A DNA stretch of 64,000 nucleotides from Alphaproteobacteria bacterium (GTDB lineage Bacteria; Pseudomonadota; Alphaproteobacteria; ATCC43930; CGMCC-115725): contig JAGWNF010000001.1 in the NCBI GenBank assembly GCA_028871455.1, positions 108,349 through 172,348 on the forward strand, read 5' to 3'. The position numbers and the translations under genes were made by a program. The notes beneath the pieces were generated by a model that worked only from the letters and a program-made list of their open reading frames with translations, searched no databases and was not told the DNA's origin. Below, piece after piece: positions 31,741 through 44,023 of this stretch (position 1 is the stretch's first letter; each line of letters starts with the position of its first letter).

Positions 31741-32678
31741 TGGCTGTGCGGCGCGACCGTCCGCCCCGTTTGATCGAGCGCCTGCCGCGCGTGCGCGGCC
31801 GGCTCACCGAAAACGCGCCGCTGGCGCAGATGACCTGGTTCCGAGTCGGCGGCCCGGCCGAAGTCATGTTCCGGCCCGCCGATCCCGACGATCTCGCCGA
31901 ATTCCTCGCCGGCAAGCCGAAGGACGTGCCGGTGACCGTGATGGGCGTCGCGTCCAACCTGCTGATCCGAGACGGCGGCGTGCCCGGTGTGGTAGTGCGG
32001 CTGGGCCGCGGTTTTGTCGAGATCGCCGCATCGGACGACGAAATCACCGCCGGCGCCGGTGCCCTTGATCTTAACGTGGCGCTTGCGGCCTGCCAGGCGG
32101 GCATCGCCGACCTCGAATTCCTCTCGGGCATTCCGGGCACGGTCGGCGGCGGTCTGCGGATGAACGCCGGCGCCTATGGTCGCGAATTCAAGGACGTGCT
32201 GCGCGAGGCGACTGCATTCGACGGCGAGGGCAGCCGACACGACCTCGATCCTGGCGAAATGGACTTGTCATACCGGCAGTGCGGCGTACCTGCGGACTGG
32301 ATCTTCGTCTCGGCGCGGCTCAAGGGCCGACGCGATGATCCGGCGGCGATCGGCGCCCGCATGGCCGAGATTCAGGCCCAACGCGAGGCGACCCAACCGA
32401 TCTGGGCGCGCACCGGTGGCTCGACTTTCGCCAATCCGCTCGGCCACAAGGCCTGGGAGCTGATCGACCGCGCCGGTTGCCGTGGCCTGACGCGCGGCGG
32501 CGCCATGGTCTCGGAGAAGCACACCAATTTCCTGATCAACACCGGCACCGCGACCGGCGCCGACCTCGAAGGCCTTGGCGAAGAGGTGCGTCGGCGGGTC
32601 AAGGAAAAGACCGGCATCGAACTCGAATGGGAGATCAAGCGGATCGGTGTGCCGCAGCCGAGCAGGAGCACGCGATGA
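31737..32678 (+). CDS. murB: UDP-N-acetylenolpyruvoylglucosamine reductase MurB
   Basis: FAD enzyme that reduces the enolpyruvyl group to make UDP-MurNAc. The 313 aa protein has the FAD-binding block [58 protein letters not shown] and the catalytic region [23 protein letters not shown]. The lack of the Tyr-loop insertion and the short form fit a type II MurB. ATGATG at 31737 offers two adjacent starts. Confidence 0.96.
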   Translation: MMAVRRDRPPRLIERLPRVRGRLTENAPLAQMTWFRVGGPAEVMFRPADPDDLAEFLAGKPKDVPVTVMGVASNLLIRDGGVPGVVVRLGRGFVEIAASDDEITAGAGALDLNVALAACQAGIADLEFLSGIPGTVGGGLRMNAGAYGREFKDVLREATAFDGEGSRHDLDPGEMDLSYRQCGVPADWIFVSARLKGRRDDPAAIGARMAEIQAQREATQPIWARTGGSTFANPLGHKAWELIDRAGCRGLTRGGAMVSEKHTNFLINTGTATGADLEGLGEEVRRRVKEKTGIELEWEIKRIGVPQPSRSTR

Positions 32679-33601
32679 ACGGCGCGATACGTTCCATCGC
32701 TGTACTGATGGGCGGCTGGACTGCCGAGCGCGAAGTCTCGCTGGTCAGCGGCCGCGAATGCGCCACCACGCTCGCGTCGCTTGGCTACGAGGTGCGCAGT
32801 ATCGACGTCACGCGCGACCTCGGCGCGCTGGTGCGGGCGTTGACGCCGGCACCCGACGTCGTTTTCAACGCGCTGCACGGCCGTGGCGGCGAGGATGGCA
32901 CTGTGCAGGGCGTGCTCGAATTCCTGCGCGTGCCCTATACGCATTCCGGCGTGCTCGCCTCGGCCGTGGCGATGGACAAGCCGACTGCGCGCAGCGTTTT
33001 CGCCGCCGCCGGTCTGCCGCTGGCCGACGGCCGGATTGCGACCCGTGCCGAGATCGCCGCCGGCGACGTCTTGCCGCGGCCCTACGTGGTCAAGCCCGTC
33101 AACGAGGGCTCGAGTGTCAGCGTGCGCATCGTGCAGCGGTCTGACAATTCCTGGGCGGCCGAGGCCAAGGCATGGCATTACGATCTTGCCCTGGTGGAGC
33201 GTTACGTGCCCGGTCGCGAGATCACCGTCGCGGTCATGGGCGATCGTGCGCTGGGCGCGCTCGAAATCCAACCGGCCAAGGGCTTCTACGACTACGACGC
33301 GAAATACGCACCGGGCGGCTCTGCGCACCTCATGCCGGCACCGATTCATCCGCGCGCCTACGAGGAAGCGCTCGCCATCGGCCTTGCGGCACACAAGGCA
33401 CTCGGTTGCCGCGGCGTCAGCCGTGCCGATTTGCGTTACGACGATACCGCGGGCGAGCCCGGCAAGCTGGTGCTGCTCGAGGTCAACACGCAGCCGGGCA
33501 TGACGCCGACATCGCTGGTGCCGGACATCGCGCGCCACGCGGGCATCGATTTCCCGGCGCTGGTGCGCTGGATGGTGGAGAACGCGGCATGCGATTTCTG
33601 A
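32675..33601 (+). CDS. ddl: D-alanine:D-alanine ligase
   Basis: ATP-grasp ligase producing D-Ala-D-Ala for MurF. The 308 aa protein opens AVLMGGWTAEREVSLVSG and has NALHGRGGEDGTVQGVLE, YTHSGVLASAVAMDK, VVKPVNEGSSVSV and LLEVNTQPGMTPTSL, the metal and nucleotide binding end. There is no sign of a D-Lac or D-Ser type binding loop. It overlaps ftsQ by 13 nt. Confidence 0.97.
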   Translation: MNGAIRSIAVLMGGWTAEREVSLVSGRECATTLASLGYEVRSIDVTRDLGALVRALTPAPDVVFNALHGRGGEDGTVQGVLEFLRVPYTHSGVLASAVAMDKPTARSVFAAAGLPLADGRIATRAEIAAGDVLPRPYVVKPVNEGSSVSVRIVQRSDNSWAAEAKAWHYDLALVERYVPGREITVAVMGDRALGALEIQPAKGFYDYDAKYAPGGSAHLMPAPIHPRAYEEALAIGLAAHKALGCRGVSRADLRYDDTAGEPGKLVLLEVNTQPGMTPTSLVPDIARHAGIDFPALVRWMVENAACDF

Positions 33602-34434
33602 GCCGCCGCGCCGCCGCGCCGCCGCGCCGGCGACCCTTTCCGATCGCGGCAACCGCGGTGAGCGTCGGCGTCGTATTGGCGAGCGCGTCTGCGGCCGGCG
33701 GCTATTGGCTGTGGCGCGACGGGGTCGTGATCCGTACCGCGAGCGCGATCGACGCGCGACTCCTCGCCATCGGCGACCGTCACGGTCTGGCGCTCGAAAA
33801 CGTCGATGTTGTTGGCCGCCGGCGACAAAGCGTCGCCTCGATCCTCCAGGCCCTCGGCGTGCAGCGTGGCATGCCGATGTTCGACATCGATCTCGCCACG
33901 GCCAGAAGGCGACTCGAGATGTTGCCGTGGATCCGCAGCGCCGATGTCGAGCGCCAGTTGCCCGATACGTTGTTCGTCCGCCTCACCGAGCGCGAGCCGT
34001 TCGCCTTCTGGCAGCGCGGCGACACGTTGTCGTTGATCGACCGCGATGGGACCGTGATTCAGACCGACAATGTCGCGCAATACGGGCCGCGGCTGGTGCT
34101 CGTCGGTGACGATGCGCCTGCCCAGGCCGCCGGTCTGGTCGATATGCTGGCGACCGAACCGGCGCTGGCGCGGCGGGTCACCGCCGCCGTCCGCTTCGGC
34201 GACCACCGTTGGACGCTGCATTTCGATACCGGCGTCGAGGCCGCGCTGCCCGAGACCGGCGCGCCGGCCGCCTGGCAGCGGCTGGCCAGCCTCGAAGGCC
34301 GGGATCACATCCTCGAACGCAATATCGTCGCGGTCGACCTTCGTCTGCCCGATCGCCTGATCGTGCGCCTGGCGCCTACGGATGCGGCGAAGCGCGCCGG
34401 CAGCCGCGTCGGCAACAAGGGGCGCAGCTCATGA
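33589..34434 (+). CDS. ftsQ: Cell division protein FtsQ
   Basis: Bitopic divisome scaffold. The 281 aa protein has an Arg-rich cytoplasmic N-terminus (SRRAAAPPRRRP). A membrane helix (about residues 16-40) and a POTRA domain with ALENVDVVGRRRQSVASILQALGV and MLPWIRSADVERQLPDTLFVRLTEREPFAFWQ follow. The beta domain DRDGTVIQTDN and VDLRLPDRLIVRL completes the family layout. ATG 33589 lies inside the last codons of ddl; the frame extends further back without similarity. Confidence 0.94.
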   Translation: MRFLSRRAAAPPRRRPFPIAATAVSVGVVLASASAAGGYWLWRDGVVIRTASAIDARLLAIGDRHGLALENVDVVGRRRQSVASILQALGVQRGMPMFDIDLATARRRLEMLPWIRSADVERQLPDTLFVRLTEREPFAFWQRGDTLSLIDRDGTVIQTDNVAQYGPRLVLVGDDAPAQAAGLVDMLATEPALARRVTAAVRFGDHRWTLHFDTGVEAALPETGAPAAWQRLASLEGRDHILERNIVAVDLRLPDRLIVRLAPTDAAKRAGSRVGNKGRSS

Positions 34435-35687
34435 GCAGCAAGAAGCTCAACGGCCGCGCCCGCGGCGGCGCCATCGGCGTACTCGATATCGGCACCACGA
34501 AGATGTGCTGCTTCATCGCACGGCGCGATACGCCACTGCCGCGCATCGTCGGCATCGGCCACCACATTTCCCGTGGCATCAAGAATGGCGTGATCGCCGA
34601 CATCGAGGCCGCCAGCCAGGCGATCCTTACGACTGTCCACGCAGCCGAACAGATGGCCGACGAACATCTGGCGGAGGTCGTGGTGAATCTATCCGGCGGC
34701 TTCTCAGCCTCGCGGATGGTCAAGACCGAAATCAATCTCAACGGCCGTGAAGTCTCGGACGCCAATATGCGGCGCGTGCTCGAGCACGGCTTTCGCATCA
34801 AGGAGCCGGCGGAACGCGCAGTGATCCATTCGGTGCCGGTCGGCTTCGCCATCGATGGCGGCCGGCCGGTACGCGATCCGCGCGGCATGTATGGCCACAA
34901 GCTGGCGGTCAACATGCACGTCGTCACCGCTGAATCGGCCGCGGTGCGCAATGTCGCCAACTGCCTTGGCCGCTGTCGCCTCGAGATCGCCGCTGTGGTC
35001 GCCAGCCCCTATGCCTCCGGTCTGGCGACATTAGTCGACGACGAAAGCGAACTCGGCGTCACCGTCATCGACATGGGCGGCGGCACCACCACAATCGGCG
35101 TGTTCTTCGACGGCAATCTGGTCTTCGCCGATAGCATTCCAGTCGGCGGCAATCACGTCACCAATGATATCGCCCGCGGCCTCACGACGCCCATCGCACA
35201 TGCCGAGCGGATGAAGGCGCTCTACGGCAGCGCCATTCCCTCGGCGGCAGACGAGCGCGAAACCATCACCGTGCCGCTCGTCGGCGAGGAAGAGGAGCAC
35301 GCCAACCACGTGCCCAAATCGCTTCTCGTCGGCATCATCTCGCCGCGACTCGAGGAGACCTTCGAGTTGGTGCGCGACCGCCTCGAACACTCAGGCTTCG
35401 ACAAGATTGCCAGCCGCCGCATCGTGCTGACCGGCGGCGCCAGCCAGCTGCCGGGCACCCGCGAGCTGGCCGCACTCATCCTCGACAAGCAAATGCGCAT
35501 CGGCCGTCCGCTGCGCGTCGAGGGTCTAGCGGAATCGACCGCCGGACCCGCTTTCGCGACCGCTGTCGGACTCATCCATTTCGCTCTTGCCGAGCACGCC
35601 GAGCCGCAGCGACGCGGCCGGTTGGGCGCGGAGGAGCCAAGCGGCCTGTTTGGCCGAATCGGGGGCTGGCTACGTGAAAACCTTTGA
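34431..35687 (+). CDS. ftsA: Cell division actin-like ATPase FtsA
   Basis: It tethers FtsZ to the membrane. The 418 aa protein has GVLDIGTTKMCCFIA (phosphate 1), the SHS2/1C insertion with VVVNLSGGFSASRM, TVIDMGGGTTTIGVFFDG (phosphate 2) and IVLTGGASQLPGTRELA (adenosine). The C-terminal amphipathic membrane anchor is FGRIGGWLRENL. It overlaps ftsQ by ATGA. Two GANTC sites fall in its last codons and stop region (35656-35660, 35686-35690), 73 to 107 bp before ftsZ. Confidence 0.96.
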   Translation: MSSKKLNGRARGGAIGVLDIGTTKMCCFIARRDTPLPRIVGIGHHISRGIKNGVIADIEAASQAILTTVHAAEQMADEHLAEVVVNLSGGFSASRMVKTEINLNGREVSDANMRRVLEHGFRIKEPAERAVIHSVPVGFAIDGGRPVRDPRGMYGHKLAVNMHVVTAESAAVRNVANCLGRCRLEIAAVVASPYASGLATLVDDESELGVTVIDMGGGTTTIGVFFDGNLVFADSIPVGGNHVTNDIARGLTTPIAHAERMKALYGSAIPSAADERETITVPLVGEEEEHANHVPKSLLVGIISPRLEETFELVRDRLEHSGFDKIASRRIVLTGGASQLPGTRELAALILDKQMRIGRPLRVEGLAESTAGPAFATAVGLIHFALAEHAEPQRRGRLGAEEPSGLFGRIGGWLRENL

Positions 35688-35762
35688 ATCGAACACCGAC
35701 GACCCGTCCTTCGCCAGGCGGGTAGGCGGCAACCCATTTCTGGCGACGCTCTGGAGGGAAGT

Positions 35763-37394
35763 ATGACGTTGAACCTGAAGGTACCCACCGAAGAGCTGGA
35801 GCTGCGGCCCCGGCTCACCGTGATCGGCGTCGGCGGCGCCGGCGGCAATGCCGTCAACAACATGATCCGCTCGAATCTCGTCGGATGCGAGTTCATCGCG
35901 TGCAATACCGACGCTCAGGCGATGAAGCAGTCGCTGGCCGAGCGCCGCATTCAGCTCGGCATCACCGTGACCCGCGGACTCGGTGCCGGATCGCGGCCGG
36001 ATGTCGGCCAGATCGCGGCAGAAGAGGCGCTGGACGAGATCATGATGGCGCTCGAAGGCTCCAACATGGTTTTCATCACCGCCGGCATGGGCGGCGGCAC
36101 CGGCACCGGCGCGGCGCCGGTGATCGCCCGCGCCGCACGCGAGGCCGGCATCCTTACCGTCGGCGTCGTCACCAAGCCCTTCCATTTCGAGGGCACCCAC
36201 CGGATGAAGACGGCGGAAAAGGGCATCGAGGAGATGACCAAGTACGTCGACACGCTGCTCATCATCCCCAATCAGAATCTGTTCCGGGTCGCCAACGAGC
36301 GCACCACCTTCGCCGACGCGTTCAAGATGGCGGACGATGTGCTGCACGCGGGCGTGCGCGGCGTGACCGATCTGATGGTGATGCCGGGCCTGATCAATCT
36401 CGATTTCGCCGACATCCGCGCGGTGATGAGCGAGATGGGCAAGGCGATGATGGGTACGGGCGAGGCTGAGGGCGACCGTCGCGCGATCGACGCCGCCGAG
36501 GCTGCGATCTCGAATCCGCTGCTCGAGGACGTGTCGATGAAGGGGGCGCGCGGGGTCCTGATCAACATTACCGGCGGACCCGACATGACGCTCTACGAGG
36601 TTGATGAGGCGGCCAATCGCATCCGCGAGGAGGTCGATCCCGACGCCAACATCATCTTCGGCTCGACCTTCGACGAGAAACTTGCCGGCCGCATGCGAAT
36701 CTCTGTGGTGGCGACCGGCATCGACGCCGACCAGATGGAGCATCCGAAGCCGCTCGAAGTGGTGCAAAAGGAACGGGCGGCGCGCGACGCGGCAAGTCAC
36801 GCTGCCCGTCCGGCATCTGCACCACCCGCGACGCCGGTCTCGCCCATGCCCTATGTGGTGCAACCGGCCGCCGTGGGACCGGTGCTGGCGCCCGAGCCAG
36901 AGCCGGAGCCCGACTTCGCCGAGCCAATCGCGGCTACGGCCGAGCCGGTCACGCCGCGCGTCGACGTCATCGAGCAGCAGGCGCTCAGTCGCGGCACCTT
37001 TATGCCACAGCGGCAGCCGGTCGAGCCGGTGATGGTGCGTCCGGCGGCGATGCGTCCGACACCGGCGCCGAACGCCTTCGCCGATGCGGCAATTGCCAAT
37101 GGCGGCCGCCAACCGCAACGGCCAACGCCGCAGCCGCGGCGGACGCCGAGCCTGTTCGAGCGCGTCACTAATGCGGGCCGCTTGCTCCATCCGGCCGACG
37201 AGCCGGCAACGGCGAGGCCGGTGGCCGAAGCGGCTCCGATGTCGCGGCCGCAACCCGCGCCGTCGCCGGTTGCGGCTCCGCCGGCCCAGCCCACACTGGT
37301 GACGACGCGGCCCGAACCGGCGGCCGAGCGGCCGCGGGCGAAGGACGAGGATCTGCTGGAAATTCCCGCGTTCCTCCGCCGGCAGGCGAATTAA
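35763..37394 (+). CDS. ftsZ: Cell division tubulin FtsZ
   Basis: GTPase that builds the Z ring. The 543 aa protein has the tubulin signature GGGTGTG at residues 110-116, NTDAQAM and the T7 loop [14 protein letters not shown] long Pro/Ala/Glu-rich linker (about residues 325-520) ends in the conserved tail [13 protein letters not shown] that binds FtsA and other partners. Long linkers are usual in alphaproteobacteria. GGAGGGA precedes ATG by four bases. Confidence 0.98.
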   Translation: MTLNLKVPTEELELRPRLTVIGVGGAGGNAVNNMIRSNLVGCEFIACNTDAQAMKQSLAERRIQLGITVTRGLGAGSRPDVGQIAAEEALDEIMMALEGSNMVFITAGMGGGTGTGAAPVIARAAREAGILTVGVVTKPFHFEGTHRMKTAEKGIEEMTKYVDTLLIIPNQNLFRVANERTTFADAFKMADDVLHAGVRGVTDLMVMPGLINLDFADIRAVMSEMGKAMMGTGEAEGDRRAIDAAEAAISNPLLEDVSMKGARGVLINITGGPDMTLYEVDEAANRIREEVDPDANIIFGSTFDEKLAGRMRISVVATGIDADQMEHPKPLEVVQKERAARDAASHAARPASAPPATPVSPMPYVVQPAAVGPVLAPEPEPEPDFAEPIAATAEPVTPRVDVIEQQALSRGTFMPQRQPVEPVMVRPAAMRPTPAPNAFADAAIANGGRQPQRPTPQPRRTPSLFERVTNAGRLLHPADEPATARPVAEAAPMSRPQPAPSPVAAPPAQPTLVTTRPEPAAERPRAKDEDLLEIPAFLRRQAN

Positions 37395-37401
37395 GCGATT
37401 C

Positions 37402-37454
37402 GCGCGGTTCGCGGACGCCAGAGGCCGGCGTCCGCGAGCCGGCGCGAACCGCGC
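37402..37454 (+). terminator. Hairpin between ftsZ and lpxC, likely terminator or attenuator
   Basis: An 11-bp perfect stem TCGCGGACGCC (37409-37419) / GGCGTCCGCGA (37427-37437) with a 7-nt loop sits just after ftsZ. A flanking repeat, GCGCGGTTCG (37402-37411) and CGAACCGCGC (37445-37454), could form an alternative outer stem. A TTTTT follows about 20 bp later, too far for a classic intrinsic terminator, so Rho or RNA processing may be involved. It marks the end of the dcw operon proper. Confidence 0.5.
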
Positions 37455-37571
37455 ATGCCGTTTAAGTCGATGATTTTTCTAGAGAATGTCCGTCACAATC
37501 TGAAATAAAGAGTGATTTGCCGCGCTGCAAGGCGGTCGGTAACCGTTGGTTCGTTAAGGAGTTCGCGGGGG

Positions 37572-38462
37572 ATGGCTCAGACTTTTGGCATGCAGAAGAC
37601 GCTCAAGGCGCCGATCCATTGTCGCGGCATTGGTCTGCATTCAGGTGCGCGCATCGAGATGGTGCTGCGGCCAGCGGCGCCCGACACGGGAATCCGATTT
37701 TATCGTGGCGATTTGAACACTGAGATCGCGGCCGACTGGCGTAACGCTGTCGAGTCGCCTCTCTGCACGACCTTGGCCAACGCAAAAGGCGTGTCGGTCG
37801 GCACGGTCGAACATCTGATGGCCGCATTGTCCGGCCTCGAGGTCGACAACACCTTGATCGAACTTGACGGGCCGGAGGTTCCGGTCATGGACGGCAGCGC
37901 CTCGCCCTTCGTTTTCCTCATCGAATGCGCCGGCCTCACGGTGCAGGACGCGCCGCGGCGCGTCATCCGCGTACTTAAGCCAATTTCCGTCGGGACGCCG
38001 GGTAAGTCAGCCGCGCTCGTGCCGGATGACCATTTCTCGGTGACCTTTGCGATCGATTTCGCGTCGAGCGCCATCCGCCGGCAGGAGCTGACGCTGTCGC
38101 CTTGTCCCGCGACCTTCAAGCACGAGCTCAGTGCCGCGCGCACTTTCGGCTTCCTCGACGAGGTCGAGCGCATGCGCGAAGCCGGCTTGGCTCGCGGCGG
38201 CTCGCTCGAGAACGCGGTTGTGGTCGCCGGCGACCGCGTGCTGAACGAGGAAGGCCTGCGCTACGTCGATGAGTTCGTACGTCACAAGATGCTTGATGCG
38301 ATCGGCGATCTCTATCTCGCCGGCGCCCCCTTGCTCGGCCATTTCCACGGCACCCGGTCGGGTCATTCACTCAACCGGCAGCTCCTGACGGCTTTGTTCG
38401 CGGACCGCTCGGCTTGGTGTTACGCTGGCGCTGAACCGACGCCGGAAGCGGCCGTGGCCTGA
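37572..38462 (+). CDS. lpxC: UDP-3-O-acyl-GlcNAc deacetylase LpxC
   Basis: Zn enzyme for the committed step of lipid A synthesis. The 296 aa protein has zinc ligands His81 (VGTVEHLMAAL), His238 and Asp242 (HKMLDAIGD), and the general acid/base His265 in HGTRSGHS. These nearly match the classical residue numbers. ATG 37572 gives the usual short MAQTFGMQKTLKAPIHCRGIG start; TAAGGAG lies about ten bases upstream. It has its own leader of about 120 bp after the ftsZ hairpin. Confidence 0.97.
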   Translation: MAQTFGMQKTLKAPIHCRGIGLHSGARIEMVLRPAAPDTGIRFYRGDLNTEIAADWRNAVESPLCTTLANAKGVSVGTVEHLMAALSGLEVDNTLIELDGPEVPVMDGSASPFVFLIECAGLTVQDAPRRVIRVLKPISVGTPGKSAALVPDDHFSVTFAIDFASSAIRRQELTLSPCPATFKHELSAARTFGFLDEVERMREAGLARGGSLENAVVVAGDRVLNEEGLRYVDEFVRHKMLDAIGDLYLAGAPLLGHFHGTRSGHSLNRQLLTALFADRSAWCYAGAEPTPEAAVA

Positions 38463-38541
38463 GCCCGACTCGGCTTAAAGCCTAGCTGTTTCCGACGCTG
38501 TAGTTTTCCTGTTAAGGCCCCCCGTGCTATAAGACCGGGCC

Positions 38542-39414
38542 GTGGAGTCCCTCAGCCATTTCATCCGGATACCGGCAAGCGGGCGCGCCGCCGCGCTGGC
38601 GAGCGGCTTGCTGCTCGTGCTCGTCCTCGCCGGCTGCGCCAGCACCAAGAAGGAAACCTACGTCGAGCGGCCGGTCGACGTGCTCTACAACAACGCCATG
38701 AATTTGATGAACCAGGAGAACTACGCCAAGGCCGCCGATGCGTTCGACGAGGTCGAGCAACAGCATCCCTACTCGGTGTGGGCGACGCGCGCGCAGCTGA
38801 TGTCGGCCTATGCGCTGTACCAGGCCAACCGTTATGACGATTCGATCGTCGCCGCCGACCGCTACATCCAGCTCCATCCCGGTAACCGCGACGTCGCCTA
38901 CGCCTATTACCTGAAGGCACTCGACTATTACGTCCAAATCGAGGACGTCGGCCGCGACCAGAAGACCACCGAGCAGGCGCTACAGGCCTTGCAGGAAGTG
39001 GTGCGGCGCTTCCCCAACACCGCCTATGCCCGCGATGCGCGTCTCAAGATCGATCTCGCGCGCGACCATCTTGCCGGCAAGGAGATGGCGGTCGGCCGCT
39101 GGTACGAAAAACAGGGCTATTACCTTGCGGCGCTCAATCGCTTCAAAACGGTGGTCGACAAGTATCAGACTACCACCCACGTGCCCGAGGCGCTCGAGCG
39201 CCTGACAGAATGTTACCTGGCGCTTGGCCTCAAGGACGAGGCGCGCCGCACCGCCGCGGTGCTCGGCTACAACTATCCCGGCAGCTCGTGGTACACCGCG
39301 ACCTATACGCTGGTCACGGGCAAGGAAGTGGCCGAGAACACCAAGGCACCGCCGCTGTCCAACAGCAAAGAGAACGAGGGCTGGTTCAGCAAGATGCTCG
39401 GCTTCGTCTTCTAG
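38542..39414 (+). CDS. bamD: Outer membrane assembly lipoprotein BamD
   Basis: BamD is the essential TPR lipoprotein of the Bam complex that inserts outer membrane proteins. The 290 aa protein has a signal peptide with lipobox LAGC (Cys32), then ERPVDVLYNNAMNLMNQENYAKAADAFDEVEQQHPYS, and repeated TPR-like units including RRFPNTAYARDARLKIDLARDHLAGKEMAVGRWYEKQGYY. GTG 38542 is the only start that fits the signal peptide. A TATAAG-like element lies only about 10 bp upstream, and no Shine-Dalgarno is evident. Confidence 0.95.
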   Translation: MESLSHFIRIPASGRAAALASGLLLVLVLAGCASTKKETYVERPVDVLYNNAMNLMNQENYAKAADAFDEVEQQHPYSVWATRAQLMSAYALYQANRYDDSIVAADRYIQLHPGNRDVAYAYYLKALDYYVQIEDVGRDQKTTEQALQALQEVVRRFPNTAYARDARLKIDLARDHLAGKEMAVGRWYEKQGYYLAALNRFKTVVDKYQTTTHVPEALERLTECYLALGLKDEARRTAAVLGYNYPGSSWYTATYTLVTGKEVAENTKAPPLSNSKENEGWFSKMLGFVF

Positions 39415-39478
39415 ACGAATCGAATCGAACCCGGCCCCGCTGGCCTCGGCCGGAAGGCGGCGATATCATTTCGCGGTC

Positions 39479-43248
<3,770 letters not shown>

Positions 43249-43254
43249 GTGCGC

Positions 43255-44023
43255 TCAGACCACGACGCGCATCTTCTCGCGCTCAGGCTTCTTCTCGGCA
43301 AAGCCGGACACCATCGGTAGCGAGCCCCACATGTCGAGGGCATAGCGCTCGAACGGGAACTGGCGCGGCCGGTACGTTGCCTCGTCCTCGGGCATGATGT
43401 GCTTCACGCCGACCGAGTACTCGAACACCATTCCGTCAGGCCCCTCGAAATAGACCATCATCGCGCCCGACAGCGGATGGCGGCCGGGGCCAAAGACGAT
43501 GTTGATGCCACGCTCCTTGAGGAAATATCAGGAGCGCATCACGTCGTCGATATCCTCGACCTGGTGGTTGATGTGCTGAATGCCCGGCCGCGTCGTCGGG
43601 AACAGCACCACTGAGTGATGCGCGGTGTGGATACGGAAGAGCGGCGTGTCACCGAGCCAGTCCGAGACGCGCGCGTTGAACACCGTCGTCCAGAACTTCT
43701 CGTCGCGCTTGGGATCGGTGGTGTTGAGGCCAATATGGCTGAAATGGGTGATGCTGACGTCGCGGCCGGGGAAAAAGCGCACGCCAGTGTTGTAAGGCCG
43801 TGCCAGGATCTCGATCTTGTTGCCGGTGGGATCCTGGGTGGCGATGAATGCCTTGACCCGACGCTGGTCGCATTCGTCCTTGGTGCCGGGACGCGCCTGG
43901 TAGCCCGCGTGCGTGAGTTCGGCGCCGACCTTATCGAGATCGTCCGGATGCTTGAGCTCGAGGCCGATGGTATGGTCGGTCGGATCGCCTTCGAAATAGG
44001 CCAACGTGCCACGGCTCTCAACC
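43255..44023 (-). pseudogene. Decayed VOC-family (extradiol dioxygenase-like) gene
   Basis: Two adjoining pieces in one frame add up to a two-domain vicinal-oxygen-chelate protein resembling 2,3-dihydroxybiphenyl dioxygenases. Likely metal ligands remain: His in ITHFSHIGLN, His in GIQHINHQ and Glu in MVFEYSVG. A TGA at 43528-43530 interrupts the frame between DDVMRS and YFLKERGINIVFGPG, and similarity continues straight across it. The start is also missing: the readable part begins at the stop codon of the upstream aminopeptidase gene, so roughly the first 50-60 residues of a normal protein are absent. Two independent lesions argue for a pseudogene rather than a read error. Confidence 0.75.

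Noticed and set aside
43528-43530. In-frame TGA as a selenocysteine codon
   Set aside because: The position does not correspond to a catalytic Cys in this family, no hairpin is evident after it, and the gene has also lost its 5' end.
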